A DNA stretch of 7,314 bases from an uncultured Clostridia bacterium (GCA_946405475.1 CAMJHI010000112.1:1-7314), one strand, 5' to 3'. Positions 1 through 6,615 are shown, counted from the stretch's first letter. Notes: generated by a model not told the origin, from the sequence alone. Translations and numbers: made by a program.

Positions 1-737
1 AGGAACGCAAGGAAGATGAACAAGACGAGCATCTGCGGAACAAATCCAAGAACTGCGCCGACACCGGCGACGATACCGTCAAGAATCAAGCCCTTAAGCC
101 AGTCTGCACATTCAATTGCGTCAAGACCACTTTCAATAATAGCCGGAACGCCCGGAACCCAGATACCGTAATCAGCAGGGTCTGGGCCTTCTTCGCCGTA
201 TTTTTCTACCATAGAATTGGCTTCTTCAACCATTTCATTCGTAATTTCAATTGGTTCAGAAACTTCCATAGTTTCGTCATCAACAACAACATAAGTTGCT
301 TCGCCAGCATCAACTGCTTCAAGAATTGCAGCACTGTCGCCGAATTCTTCTGCAGCTTCTTCGTAAGCCGCCGTTCCGACACCGAACAGATGATAGCCGT
401 CGCCGAACAAACCGTCATTTGCCCAGTCTGTAGCAGCCGCACCGATTGTTACCATAGAAACGTAGTAAACGAGCCACATAACCACGGCGAAAATCGGCAG
501 CGCAAGCCAGCGGTTTGTAACAACGCGGTCAATCTTATCTGATGTAGAAAGCTTGCCTGCATCGCGCTTTTTGTACACGCCTTTCAAAAGACCTGCAATG
601 TAAATATATCTTTCGTTTGTAATGATTGCTTCGGCATCGTCGTCCATTTCAGCTTCGCAAGACTTAATGTCGTTTTCGATGTGCGCCATCTTTTCAGCTG
701 AAATCTTGAGCTTGTCGATGATTTTCTGGTCGCGCTG
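1..737 (-). CDS. feoB: Ferrous iron transporter B (FeoB), internal fragment
   Basis: FeoB is a membrane GTPase-linked transporter that takes up Fe(II). The minus-strand frame is open from about 737 to the window edge at 1 (codons fall on plus triplets 735-737, 732-734 and so on). Read 5' to 3', it starts in the linker after the G and GDI domains (QRDQKIIDKLK). A charged helix follows, then the first membrane segment (about 510-435, beginning RWLALPIFAVVMWLVYY). Next comes a long acidic extracytoplasmic loop (about 430-130), and finally the Gate-type segment VGAVLGFVPQMLVLF near 50-10, which is characteristic of FeoB. The N-terminal GTPase domain is missing because the reading stops at the junction near 717-737. 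The C-terminal half lies beyond position 1. GC content and codon choice differ from the genes to the right, so this fragment probably comes from a different genome or locus. Identity is confident; the 5' limit is a breakpoint, not a start codon. Confidence 0.87.
717..737. other. Junction between two unrelated sequences (probable assembly chimera)
   Basis: The stretch reads plausibly as FeoB on the minus strand (QRDQKIID) and as SbcD on the plus strand (DDFLVAL). To its left only the FeoB reading makes sense; an SbcD-frame stop lies at 699-701. To its right only the SbcD reading makes sense. Both genes lose their 5' ends here, and GC rises sharply from left to right. About 20 shared bases is the size of a small assembly k-mer or a microhomology. 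The exact breakpoint cannot be fixed within this range. Confidence 0.75.
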
Positions 738-1667
738 GCCAAGCGGAAGCTGGAGGTTTTCGTGATCAGCGGCAACCACGATTCGCCCGAACGCATCGCC
801 TTCGGTTCGCGCATCATGGCGGCGGGCGGCATCCATCTTTCCCCCGTCTACGCGGGGCAGGTCGAGCCCGTTTGCCTGCATGATGAATTCGGCGAGATCA
901 ACTTTTATCTGCTGCCGTTCCTCAAGCCCGCGCACGTGCGGCATTGTTACGAAACGGAAGAGATCGCTTCGTTCACCGACGCGCTGCGCTGCGCGATCGG
1001 GCACATGGCCGTTGACACAAGCAAGCGCAACGTGCTGGTCACGCACCAGTTCGTCACCGGCGCCAGCCGGTCGGAATCGGAGGAGATCAGCGTGGGCGGC
1101 GCGGACAACGTGGACGCGAGCGTGTTCGAGGGCTTCGATTACGTTGCGCTGGGGCATATCCATTCGCCGCAGAACTGTTCTTCCGACCGGATCCGCTACT
1201 GCGGCACGCCGCTGAAATATTCCTTTTCGGAAGCGAAGGATCACAAATCCGTCACCGTGGTGGAGCTGCGCGAAAAGGGCTCGTTCACCTGCCGCACCGT
1301 CGATCTCGTGCCCCGGCACGATCTGGTGGAGCTGAAAGGAACGTATGAGGAGCTGACGCGCCGATCCTTTTATGAAAACACGACGTGGGAGGAGGATTAC
1401 ACGCACGTCACCCTGACGGATGAGGAGGACGTGCCGGACGCCGTGGGCAAGCTGCGCGCGATCTATCACCGCCTGATGAAGCTGGATTACGACAACAAAC
1501 GCACGCGCTCGAGCGCGGCGATCACCGCCGACCCGGAAACGGAAAAGAAGTCGCCGCTGGAGCTGTTCGCGGCGTTTTATGAAAAGCAGAACAATCAGCC
1601 GATGAGCGAGGAACAGGCCGCGTTCATGCGCAGCCTGATCGAAAAAACGTGGGAGGGTGAACAATGA
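717..1667 (+). CDS. sbcD: SbcD exonuclease subunit, 5'-truncated
   Basis: SbcD is the Mre11-family Mn-dependent phosphodiesterase of the SbcCD complex, which trims double-strand ends and cleaves DNA hairpins. Visible metallophosphoesterase motifs are GNHDS (771-785), the THQF histidine motif (1041-1052) and GHIHS (1152-1166), followed by the capping and C-terminal SbcC-binding region. The first two metal-binding motifs (DxH and GDxxD), about 70 residues in typical SbcD proteins, are absent because the frame enters from the junction. A GTG at 762 follows a chance GGAGG (752-756), but it lies inside the conserved strand before GNHD. A product starting there would lack half the active site, so I treat the gene as partial, not as starting at 762. 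The stop codon overlaps the sbcC start as ATGA (1664-1667), indicating translational coupling. Confidence 0.92.
   Translation, partial: DDFLVALAKRKLEVFVISGNHDSPERIAFGSRIMAAGGIHLSPVYAGQVEPVCLHDEFGEINFYLLPFLKPAHVRHCYETEEIASFTDALRCAIGHMAVDTSKRNVLVTHQFVTGASRSESEEISVGGADNVDASVFEGFDYVALGHIHSPQNCSSDRIRYCGTPLKYSFSEAKDHKSVTVVELREKGSFTCRTVDLVPRHDLVELKGTYEELTRRSFYENTTWEEDYTHVTLTDEEDVPDAVGKLRAIYHRLMKLDYDNKRTRSSAAITADPETEKKSPLELFAAFYEKQNNQPMSEEQAAFMRSLIEKTWEGEQ
1651..1656 (+). promoter_or_regulatory. Ribosome binding site of sbcC
   Basis: GGGAGG lies seven bases before the ATG at 1664, inside the last codons of sbcD. It supports the chosen sbcC start and coupled translation of the two subunits. Confidence 0.75.
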
Positions 1668-4423
1668 GACCGCTGAAACTGACGCTTAGCGCGTTCGGCC
1701 CCTATGCCGAACGAACCGTGCTGGATCTGGAAAAGCTCGGCGCCGAGGGCTTATACCTGATCACCGGCGACACCGGCGCGGGCAAAACCACGATCTTTGA
1801 CGCCATCACCTTTGCCCTTTACGGCAAGGCCAGCGGCGACAACCGCGAAGCCTCCATGTTCCGCTCCAAATATGCCGACCCGGCCGTGCCCACGGAAGTG
1901 GAGCTGGTTTTTTCCTACGGCGGCAAGACCTACACGGTGCGGCGTTCCCCGGAATACGACCGCCCCAAAGCTAAGGGCGAGGGCTTCACCACGCAAAAGG
2001 CCACGGCGGAGCTCTTTCGGCCGGACGGCGCCCCCGTGACCAAAACGAGGGAAGTCGACCTCGCCGTTCAGGAGATCATGGGCGTCAACCGCGACCAGTT
2101 CATGCGCATCGCCATGATCGCGCAGGGCGATTTTCTCAAGCTGCTGCTGGCCGGAACGGAAGAACGAAAAACCATTTTCCGCCAGCTGTTCAAAACCGAA
2201 AAATACCAGACCCTGCAGGACAAGCTCAAGCAGGAATCCTCGTCGCTGAACCACCAGTGCGCCGAGGTCAGAAACAGCCTGTCGCAGTATATCGACGGCA
2301 TTGCGGCGGATGAAGCCGACGTGCTGAGTCTGGAAGTTGAAAAGGCAAAACGAAAAGAGCTGCCCCTGGCCGAAACGCTCCTTGTTCTGCAAAAGCTGAT
2401 CGAGCAGGATACGGCGGCGGAAAAGGCGCTGGAACAGCACAAAGCCGCGCTGGACAAGCAGCTTGAAAAAATCAACGCCGATCTGGGTCGGCTCGAGGCC
2501 TGCGAAAAAGCCGAGGCGGCGATCGAGCAGAACAAAACAGCGCTCCTTGCCGAAACGCAGCGCCACGCCGCGCTGCAGCAGGCCTATGAAACGCAAAAGG
2601 CGGCGGCGCCTGAGCAGGAAAAGCTGGCGCGGGAAAAGGCCGTGCTGGAAGCGGAGCTTCCCCGCTACGCCGACGTTCAGGCGCGGGAAAAGGCGCTGGC
2701 CGCTTCGCAGAAAACGCTTGCCAAGGCGGAAGAAGAACAGGCCAAAAAGAAAGAGCAGTCGGCGCGGGACAAGGAAGCGCTCGAACAGCTCAGGGCGGAA
2801 CGGAAATCGCTGGAAAACGCCGGGGAAACGAAACAGCTTCTGCTGGCCAGACACGAAAAAGCGAACGACCGCCGCGCAAAGCTGGAAGCGCTCGTCAAGG
2901 ATCTGACCAACCGCAACGCGCAGGCCGCCGCGCTGAAAACGCTGCAGGAAGCCTACACGAACGCGTCCGAAAAAAGCAGGCTCGCCGCCGCGGATTATGA
3001 AGCGAAAAACAAAGCTTATTTGGACGAGCAGGCGGGCGTCATCGCCGCCGGTCTGACTCAAGGAACGCCGTGCCCGGTCTGCGGTTCCGTGGAGCATCCG
3101 CACCCTGCGCAAAAATCGGAAAACGCGCCGACACAGGAGCAGCTCAAACGAATCAAAACGCAGGCCGATCAGGCGCGGAGCCTTTCGGAAGAAAAAAGCC
3201 GGGCCTGCGCCGCCGCCAAGGCCGCGCTCGACGCGCTGAACGATCAGCTTGTGGCGCAGATCAAGGCGCTCGGGCTGCCCGACGGCGCTTCCGCCGTCGA
3301 GATCAGCAGCGAACAAAAAGCGGTGGCGCAGTCGCTCCGGACGATCGAGGGTGAAATCGCCGCCGAAGAGAAACGGATCCTCCGCAAGGCCGAACTGGAA
3401 ACGATGATCCCGACCCGGGAACAGGCGCTGACCGCGCTGGACGCCGAACTGGCTCAGCTCGATAAAACGATCTCCGCGCTGCGCGCGGAAAACCGCGCCA
3501 ATGCCGAGCGGCTGACGCAGGAAAAGAAGGGCCTGCGCTTTGCGAGCCTGGCGCAGGCGCAGAGCAAGCTCAAAGAGATCGACGCCGCGATCACCGCCAT
3601 GAAAAAGGCGCTGGAAAAAGCGCAGGCGGCGTTTGAAGCCTGCGACAAAAAAATCGCCGGATTGAACAAGGCCGTCAAGGAGCTGGAAGAAAGCCTGACC
3701 GACCGGCCGGAGCTGGACAAGGACGCGGAGCTGCTGCGCAAGGATGAGATCACGCGGGAGCGCGCCGAGGCGGAAGCCGGGGCGAAGGCGCTGAGCGTGC
3801 GGGCGACCGCGAACCGGCAGGCGCAGGTCAACATCCAAAACAAGGCGGGCGACCTCGCCGTGCTGGAAAAGCGGGCGCGGTGGATCGGTAGCCTGTCCGA
3901 CACGGCCAACGGCAGGATCGCGGCAAAAGAAAAAGTGATGCTGGAAACCTATATCCAGATGACCTTTTTCGACCGGATCATCGCCAGAGCCAACACCCGC
4001 TTCATGGTGATGTCCGGCGGGCAGTATGAGCTGAAGCGCCGCGTCGAGGCGGAAAACAACCGCAGCCAGAGCGGGCTGGATCTGAACGTGATCGACCATT
4101 ACAACGGCACCGAGCGCAGCGTCAAAACGCTGTCCGGCGGCGAAGCGTTCAAGGCCTCCCTCTCGCTGGCACTGGGACTTTCCGACGAGATCCAGTCCTC
4201 GTCGGGCGGCGTGCGGCTGGACACCATGTTTGTGGATGAGGGCTTCGGCTCGCTGGATGAGGATTCGCTTGAGCAGGCGATGCAGGCGCTCGCCGGGCTC
4301 GCGGATGGCAGCCGTCTGGTCGGCATCATCTCGCACGTGGGCGAGCTGCGCAGCTGCATCGACAAGCAGATCGTCGTGACCAAGGACCGCCGCGGCGGCA
4401 GCAAAGCGCAGATCGTCGTCTGA
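1664..4423 (+). CDS. sbcC: SbcC exonuclease subunit (Rad50-like ATPase)
   Basis: This 919-residue protein is the ATPase subunit of the SbcCD nuclease, which binds DNA ends and gates the SbcD active site in the cytoplasm. The architecture is complete. The N-terminal ABC half has Walker A GDTGAGKTT at residues 35-43 (Lys41) and the Q-loop glutamine at 154 (MIAQGDF). A long Lys/Glu/Ala-rich coiled coil runs from about 190 to 465. A CPVC zinc hook follows at 470-473, then the returning coiled coil to about 770. The C-terminal ABC half has the signature LSGGE at 823-827, Walker B MFVDEGFG with Asp858/Glu859, and the D-loop SLDEDSL. The zinc hook dimerises two SbcC arms through zinc. The length is somewhat below the 1047 residues of the E. 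coli protein, consistent with shorter arms. The gene overlaps sbcD by four bases and is followed by a strong terminator, so sbcDC is probably the end of its operon. Confidence 0.97.
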   Translation: MRPLKLTLSAFGPYAERTVLDLEKLGAEGLYLITGDTGAGKTTIFDAITFALYGKASGDNREASMFRSKYADPAVPTEVELVFSYGGKTYTVRRSPEYDRPKAKGEGFTTQKATAELFRPDGAPVTKTREVDLAVQEIMGVNRDQFMRIAMIAQGDFLKLLLAGTEERKTIFRQLFKTEKYQTLQDKLKQESSSLNHQCAEVRNSLSQYIDGIAADEADVLSLEVEKAKRKELPLAETLLVLQKLIEQDTAAEKALEQHKAALDKQLEKINADLGRLEACEKAEAAIEQNKTALLAETQRHAALQQAYETQKAAAPEQEKLAREKAVLEAELPRYADVQAREKALAASQKTLAKAEEEQAKKKEQSARDKEALEQLRAERKSLENAGETKQLLLARHEKANDRRAKLEALVKDLTNRNAQAAALKTLQEAYTNASEKSRLAAADYEAKNKAYLDEQAGVIAAGLTQGTPCPVCGSVEHPHPAQKSENAPTQEQLKRIKTQADQARSLSEEKSRACAAAKAALDALNDQLVAQIKALGLPDGASAVEISSEQKAVAQSLRTIEGEIAAEEKRILRKAELETMIPTREQALTALDAELAQLDKTISALRAENRANAERLTQEKKGLRFASLAQAQSKLKEIDAAITAMKKALEKAQAAFEACDKKIAGLNKAVKELEESLTDRPELDKDAELLRKDEITRERAEAEAGAKALSVRATANRQAQVNIQNKAGDLAVLEKRARWIGSLSDTANGRIAAKEKVMLETYIQMTFFDRIIARANTRFMVMSGGQYELKRRVEAENNRSQSGLDLNVIDHYNGTERSVKTLSGGEAFKASLSLALGLSDEIQSSSGGVRLDTMFVDEGFGSLDEDSLEQAMQALAGLADGSRLVGIISHVGELRSCIDKQIVVTKDRRGGSKAQIVV

Positions 4424-4502
4424 CACGGTTTCTCTTATTCTTTATTTGACAAAATACTGGCTGCGATCGGGTGTTTTTTCCTGAATCAACGCGGCAAGTC
4501 AA

Positions 4503-4533
4503 GGGGGGTTCCAAAATGGAACCCCCCTTTTTT
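4503..4533 (+). terminator. Intrinsic terminator after sbcC
   Basis: GGGGGGTTCCA (4503-4513) pairs perfectly with TGGAACCCCCC (4517-4527) around an AAA loop, giving an 11-bp stem. TTTTTT follows at 4528-4533. It lies about 80 bases after the sbcC stop and separates the repair operon from the pilus locus. It is a textbook Rho-independent terminator. Confidence 0.95.
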
Positions 4534-4544
4534 GATGAAAACGA

Positions 4545-4573
4545 TTGCTTTTATGGTACGCACTCTATATAAT
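4545..4573 (+). promoter_or_regulatory. Sigma-A-type promoter of the sortase gene
   Basis: TTGCTT (4545-4550) and TATAAT (4568-4573) are separated by 17 bases, directly after the sbcC terminator. The -10 box is a perfect consensus and the -35 matches at 4 of 6 positions. Transcription would start near 4580, giving a leader of about 130 bases before the sortase ATG. Confidence 0.75.
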
Positions 4574-4696
4574 TCAAATGTGTAATATCTGAAATTGTGT
4601 CAGAAAAGCGAAGTGCTGAACGCATTTCCATCCACGGAATACAATGAAGGACGAGTCCGTTTTCTTGACGCCTTCGGAGAAGCCCGAACGTTGCTT
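4574..4696 (+). other. Untranslated leader of the sortase mRNA, no recognised element
   Basis: The stretch between the predicted promoter and the sortase ribosome binding site contains no gene that I can support. A TTG at 4595 opens an in-frame extension of 39 residues, but it has no ribosome binding site and no conserved look. I could not match the leader to a known riboswitch class by eye. Only short, broken pairings are visible around 4660-4695. Confidence 0.4.
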
Positions 4697-4697
4697 G

Positions 4698-4704
4698 AAA
4701 GGAG
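4698..4704 (+). promoter_or_regulatory. Ribosome binding site deciding the sortase start
   Basis: AAAGGAG lies seven bases before the ATG at 4712. This selects 4712 over the in-frame TTG at 4595, and the resulting protein begins with a normal short charged N terminus followed by a membrane anchor. Confidence 0.85.
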
Positions 4705-4711
4705 TGGGTCG

Positions 4712-5479
4712 ATGCGTCTGACGAAAAAGAACAGCGCCTTGTTTTATCTGATCCCGGTGACCTTGCTGACGGCGACGCTCTTATTCTGCTCGATCCACGC
4801 GCTCCGGATCTATTTGCCGCAGCGACGGGATGAGAACAGCCTGGCCAGCCTGCGCCAGGAGATTATCACCGAGGTCGTGACGGATCGTTTCCAGCCCTAT
4901 GTGAACCCTTACAAAGCCGTGATGGCGCAGAATGGGGATTTTGCCTGCTGGTTGAAGATCCCGGACAGCATCATTGACTATCCCGTGATGAAAACGTCGG
5001 AGAAGGATCCGGAATACTATCTCAGAAGGGGATTTGACAAAAAATACTCTTACGCCGGTTGTCTGTTCATCGGCGGAGGCTGCAATCTGGATTCCGATTC
5101 CTTTATCATCTACGGACATAATCTGGATGCGGATATTATGTTCGGTGAGCTGGATCTGTACGCCGACCCGAGCTACGCGCTCAAGCACCGTCAGATCCAA
5201 ATCGGTACGCCGACGGAGGCTCGCACTTATCGCGTTTTCGCCGCATTTCAGACACGGATCTCCGACAAGGATGACGGCAGCTTCAAATATTACGAGCAGA
5301 TCGGTTCGCTGGATGAACCGGCGTATCGTGACACGGTGGCGCAGATTCGCGCCATGTCGATGATCGATCTGGCCGATGCGCCGCAGTATCCCGCGCAGCT
5401 GCTGCTTTTGTCCACCTGCAGCTATCACACCAAGAACGGGCGGTTCGTTGTGGCGGCATATCGTGTTAATAATGATTAA
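4712..5479 (+). CDS. srtB: Class B sortase, probable pilin polymerase
   Basis: Sortases are membrane-anchored transpeptidases that cleave a sorting motif and join the protein to another pilin or to the cell wall. The 255-residue product has a short basic N terminus, one membrane anchor at about residues 9-35 (catalytic domain outside), and a class B catalytic domain. Visible class B marks are WLKIPDSIIDYPV, the FIIYGHNL motif with His136, LSTCSY with Cys236, and the GRFVV arginine Arg244. The protein ends shortly after the catalytic arginine, with no C-terminal membrane segment and no obvious lid, unlike class C pilin sortases. The next genes encode a SipA-like protein and an FctA-like pilin. 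In streptococcal FCT-3-type loci a class B-fold sortase (SrtC2) polymerises FctA. By analogy I infer a pilus polymerase rather than a haem-protein anchoring SrtB. Class assignment is firm; substrate is inferred. Confidence 0.93.
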   Translation: MRLTKKNSALFYLIPVTLLTATLLFCSIHALRIYLPQRRDENSLASLRQEIITEVVTDRFQPYVNPYKAVMAQNGDFACWLKIPDSIIDYPVMKTSEKDPEYYLRRGFDKKYSYAGCLFIGGGCNLDSDSFIIYGHNLDADIMFGELDLYADPSYALKHRQIQIGTPTEARTYRVFAAFQTRISDKDDGSFKYYEQIGSLDEPAYRDTVAQIRAMSMIDLADAPQYPAQLLLLSTCSYHTKNGRFVVAAYRVNND

Positions 5480-5496
5480 ATTATTATTAAGTTTTT
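5466..5496 (+). terminator. AT-rich hairpin over the sortase stop codon, possible weak terminator
   Basis: TTAATAATGAT (5466-5476) pairs with ATTATTATTAA (5480-5490), an 11-bp stem with one G-U pair. The three-base loop is exactly the TAA stop codon (5477-5479). GTTTTT follows at 5491-5496. The stem is nearly all A-T, so it would be weak; it may act as a partial terminator or a 3' stabiliser. Chance AT-rich symmetry is the alternative. Confidence 0.4.
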
Positions 5497-5529
5497 ATTG
5501 AATAAGTTCAGATTTGTCAAAAAATAATC

Positions 5530-5547
5530 AACATTGTGTGCAATGTT
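5530..5547. promoter_or_regulatory. 18-bp palindrome, candidate operator
   Basis: AACATTGTGTGCAATGTT has two perfect 7-base arms around TGTG. It ends 26 bases before the -35 box of the next promoter and is not followed by a T run, so it is not a terminator. Its position suits an activator or repressor site. No regulator is identified in the window. Confidence 0.45.
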
Positions 5548-5573
5548 TATGAAATATGCCGACCTCAGAACTA

Positions 5574-5602
5574 TTGACATCGGCTTGCGTTCGTATTATT
5601 CT
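5574..5602 (+). promoter_or_regulatory. Sigma-A-type promoter of the SipA-like gene and pilin
   Basis: A perfect TTGACA (5574-5579) and TATTCT (5597-5602) are spaced by 17 bases. The predicted transcript starts near 5609, about 30 bases before the ATG at 5639. The gene after the sortase therefore has its own promoter, and the pilin may be read from it too. Confidence 0.75.
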
Positions 5603-5623
5603 ATTAAAGTATTTTTATATTTT

Positions 5624-5632
5624 AGGGAGGGG
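5624..5632 (+). promoter_or_regulatory. Ribosome binding site deciding the SipA-like start
   Basis: AGGGAGGGG precedes the ATG at 5639 by six bases, with the GGAGG core eight bases away. The longer in-frame start at 5534 would lie upstream of the promoter and has no such site, so 5639 is the start. Confidence 0.85.
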
Positions 5633-5638
5633 TCGGTT

Positions 5639-6568
5639 ATGTCGAAGAAATCCGGGCGGTCTTCATCCGCCAAAGAAAAAGACGACGTTCACAAGCCTGA
5701 CGCCGCTCCCGAACCGGAAAAAACGGAGGAGATGACGCCGGGCAGTCAACCGGCGGATGGCGCGCCCGCGCCGGAGCCGGAAAAGAAAGCTTCGTCGGAA
5801 AACGAACCGTCGAAATCAGATGCGCAGGATAAGGACGCCTCCGAAAAGGATGCGCAGAATAAGGACGCCTCCGAAAAGGACGCGCAGGATAAGGACGCCT
5901 CCGAAAAGGATTCGGCTGAAGCAAAACAAGAAAAGTCGGAAACGGCCGTGCCTGAGGAAACTCCGGCAAAAAAGGCTCCGTCCAAAAAAGATCCGTCAAA
6001 AAAGAACCCGCCGAAAAAGGCGCCGCCTAAAAAAGGGTCGCCGAAGAAGGCGCCGCCCAAAATGCCGCCGCCCAAAACAACGCCGCAGCTTTTGATCGGG
6101 CTGCTGATCAAAATCGCAGTCGCCGCTGCGGTGATCTGGGCCACCCTGACCTTTGTGCTCGGTGTGTCGGTGCATTACGGCAACAACATGTACCCGTCTG
6201 TGCACGACGGCGATCTGACCGTCAGCTTCCGCCTGCAAAAGCCCTACCTCAACGCTGTGGTGCTTTACCGCGTCAACGGCAAAACCGACGTCGGGCGCGT
6301 GATCGCGCTTGAGGGCAGTGTGGTCGACATTTCCGATACCGGTCTGCTGACCATCAACGGCGTTGCGCCGTCCAACGAAAAAATCTTTTATGCCACTTAT
6401 CAGGCGGAAAATTCTTCTATCGTCTTTCCCTACAAGGTGGAGCCCGGCAAGGTGTTCATCCTCAACGATTATCGGGATGATCCCAAGGACAGCCGCACGT
6501 TCGGCGCGATCGACCGCAAAGACGTAAAAGGGCCGATGCTGTTCACCGTCCGGCGCAGAAACTTTTAA
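5639..6568 (+). CDS. Signal peptidase I-like protein with lost catalytic dyad (SipA-like pilus assembly factor)
   Basis: This 309-residue protein has three parts. Residues 1-149 form a hydrophilic tail: an acidic Glu/Pro-rich section, three DAQ(D/N)KDASEK repeats (61-90), and a Lys/Pro-rich stretch (about 109-148). One membrane segment spans about 151-177. Residues 178-309 resemble the S26 signal peptidase I fold, including the box E-like NDYRDDPKDSRTFG (276-289). The catalytic positions do not match an active enzyme. Where the family has Gly-x-Ser-Met-x-Pro, this protein has GNNMYP with Asn183 at the serine position. Where it has the general-base Lys before Arg-Val-Ile, it has Gly219. Streptococcus pyogenes SipA, needed for pilus polymerisation, is likewise a signal-peptidase fold without the Ser/Lys dyad. 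The position between a class B sortase and an FctA-type pilin supports the same role. The tail should face the cytoplasm (Lys-rich side next to the membrane segment). An automatic label of active signal peptidase I would be misleading. Confidence 0.86.
   Translation: MSKKSGRSSSAKEKDDVHKPDAAPEPEKTEEMTPGSQPADGAPAPEPEKKASSENEPSKSDAQDKDASEKDAQNKDASEKDAQDKDASEKDSAEAKQEKSETAVPEETPAKKAPSKKDPSKKNPPKKAPPKKGSPKKAPPKMPPPKTTPQLLIGLLIKIAVAAAVIWATLTFVLGVSVHYGNNMYPSVHDGDLTVSFRLQKPYLNAVVLYRVNGKTDVGRVIALEGSVVDISDTGLLTINGVAPSNEKIFYATYQAENSSIVFPYKVEPGKVFILNDYRDDPKDSRTFGAIDRKDVKGPMLFTVRRRNF
5819..5908 (+). repeat. Three tandem 30-bp repeats encoding DAQ(D/N)KDASEK
   Basis: Units at 5819-5848, 5849-5878 and 5879-5908 differ by only single bases (GAT/GAC at the first codon, GAT/AAT at the fourth). 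Each is exactly ten codons, so unit number can change without breaking the frame. The near identity suggests recent duplication by slippage. A partial fourth unit begins with the Asp codon at 5909. Confidence 0.95.
5963..6082 (+). repeat. Lys/Pro-rich low-complexity coding segment (KKxPxKK)
   Basis: About forty codons encode an irregular five-residue rhythm of Lys-Lys pairs and prolines (residues about 109-148) directly before the membrane segment. It gives a strongly basic, extended cytoplasmic stretch. The DNA is correspondingly rich in AAAAA and CCGCC runs, which could promote slippage. Confidence 0.7.
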
Positions 6569-6571
6569 ACA

Positions 6572-6592
6572 CGAAGCATGAAAAATGCTTCG
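6572..6592 (+). other. Hairpin 1 between SipA-like gene and pilin
   Basis: CGAAGCAT (6572-6579) pairs perfectly with ATGCTTCG (6585-6592) around GAAAA. It begins three bases after the SipA-like stop codon. No T run follows directly, so it is more likely an mRNA-stability or processing element than a terminator. Confidence 0.6.
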
Positions 6593-6595
6593 GCA

Positions 6596-6615
6596 GCGGC
6601 AAAAATGCCGCCTTT
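6596..6615 (+). terminator. Hairpin 2 before the pilin, possible attenuator
   Basis: GCGGCA (6596-6601) pairs with TGCCGC (6606-6611) around AAAA, and CTTT follows (6612-6615). The U tract is too short for strong termination. Together with hairpin 1, three bases upstream, it may give partial read-through or protect a processed pilin mRNA end. Confidence 0.45.

Noticed and set aside
762..1667. SbcD as a complete gene starting at GTG 762
   Set aside because: The GGAGG before it is part of conserved SbcD codons, the frame stays open and SbcD-like back to about 717, and the product would lack the first two metal-binding motifs.
1751..4426. Open frame of 891 codons on the minus strand opposite sbcC
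   Set aside because: It is a shadow caused by high third-position GC in sbcC. Its translation is a low-complexity Arg/Leu/Phe-rich sequence with no family resemblance, while the plus strand has all SbcC motifs.
4594..4600. ATTGTGT shared between the sortase leader and the palindrome at 5533-5539, as a common operator
   Set aside because: Seven bases can match by chance, and the leader copy has no inverted partner.
4595..4711. N-terminal extension of the sortase from TTG 4595
   Set aside because: There is no ribosome binding site, it lies only about 15 bases from the predicted transcription start, and the ATG at 4712 has a clear AAAGGAG and a normal anchor.
4712..5479. Sortase as a haem-uptake (Isd-type) SrtB, linked to iron by the feoB fragment
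   Set aside because: The feoB fragment is separated by the suspected chimeric joint, and no haem-binding NEAT-type gene is present; the true neighbours are pilus genes.
5534..5638. N-terminal extension of the SipA-like protein from 5534
   Set aside because: It begins inside the palindrome and runs through the promoter; the ATG at 5639 has a strong ribosome binding site.
5819..5908. Tandem repeats as a CRISPR array
   Set aside because: The 30-bp units abut without spacers and encode an in-frame 10-residue protein repeat.
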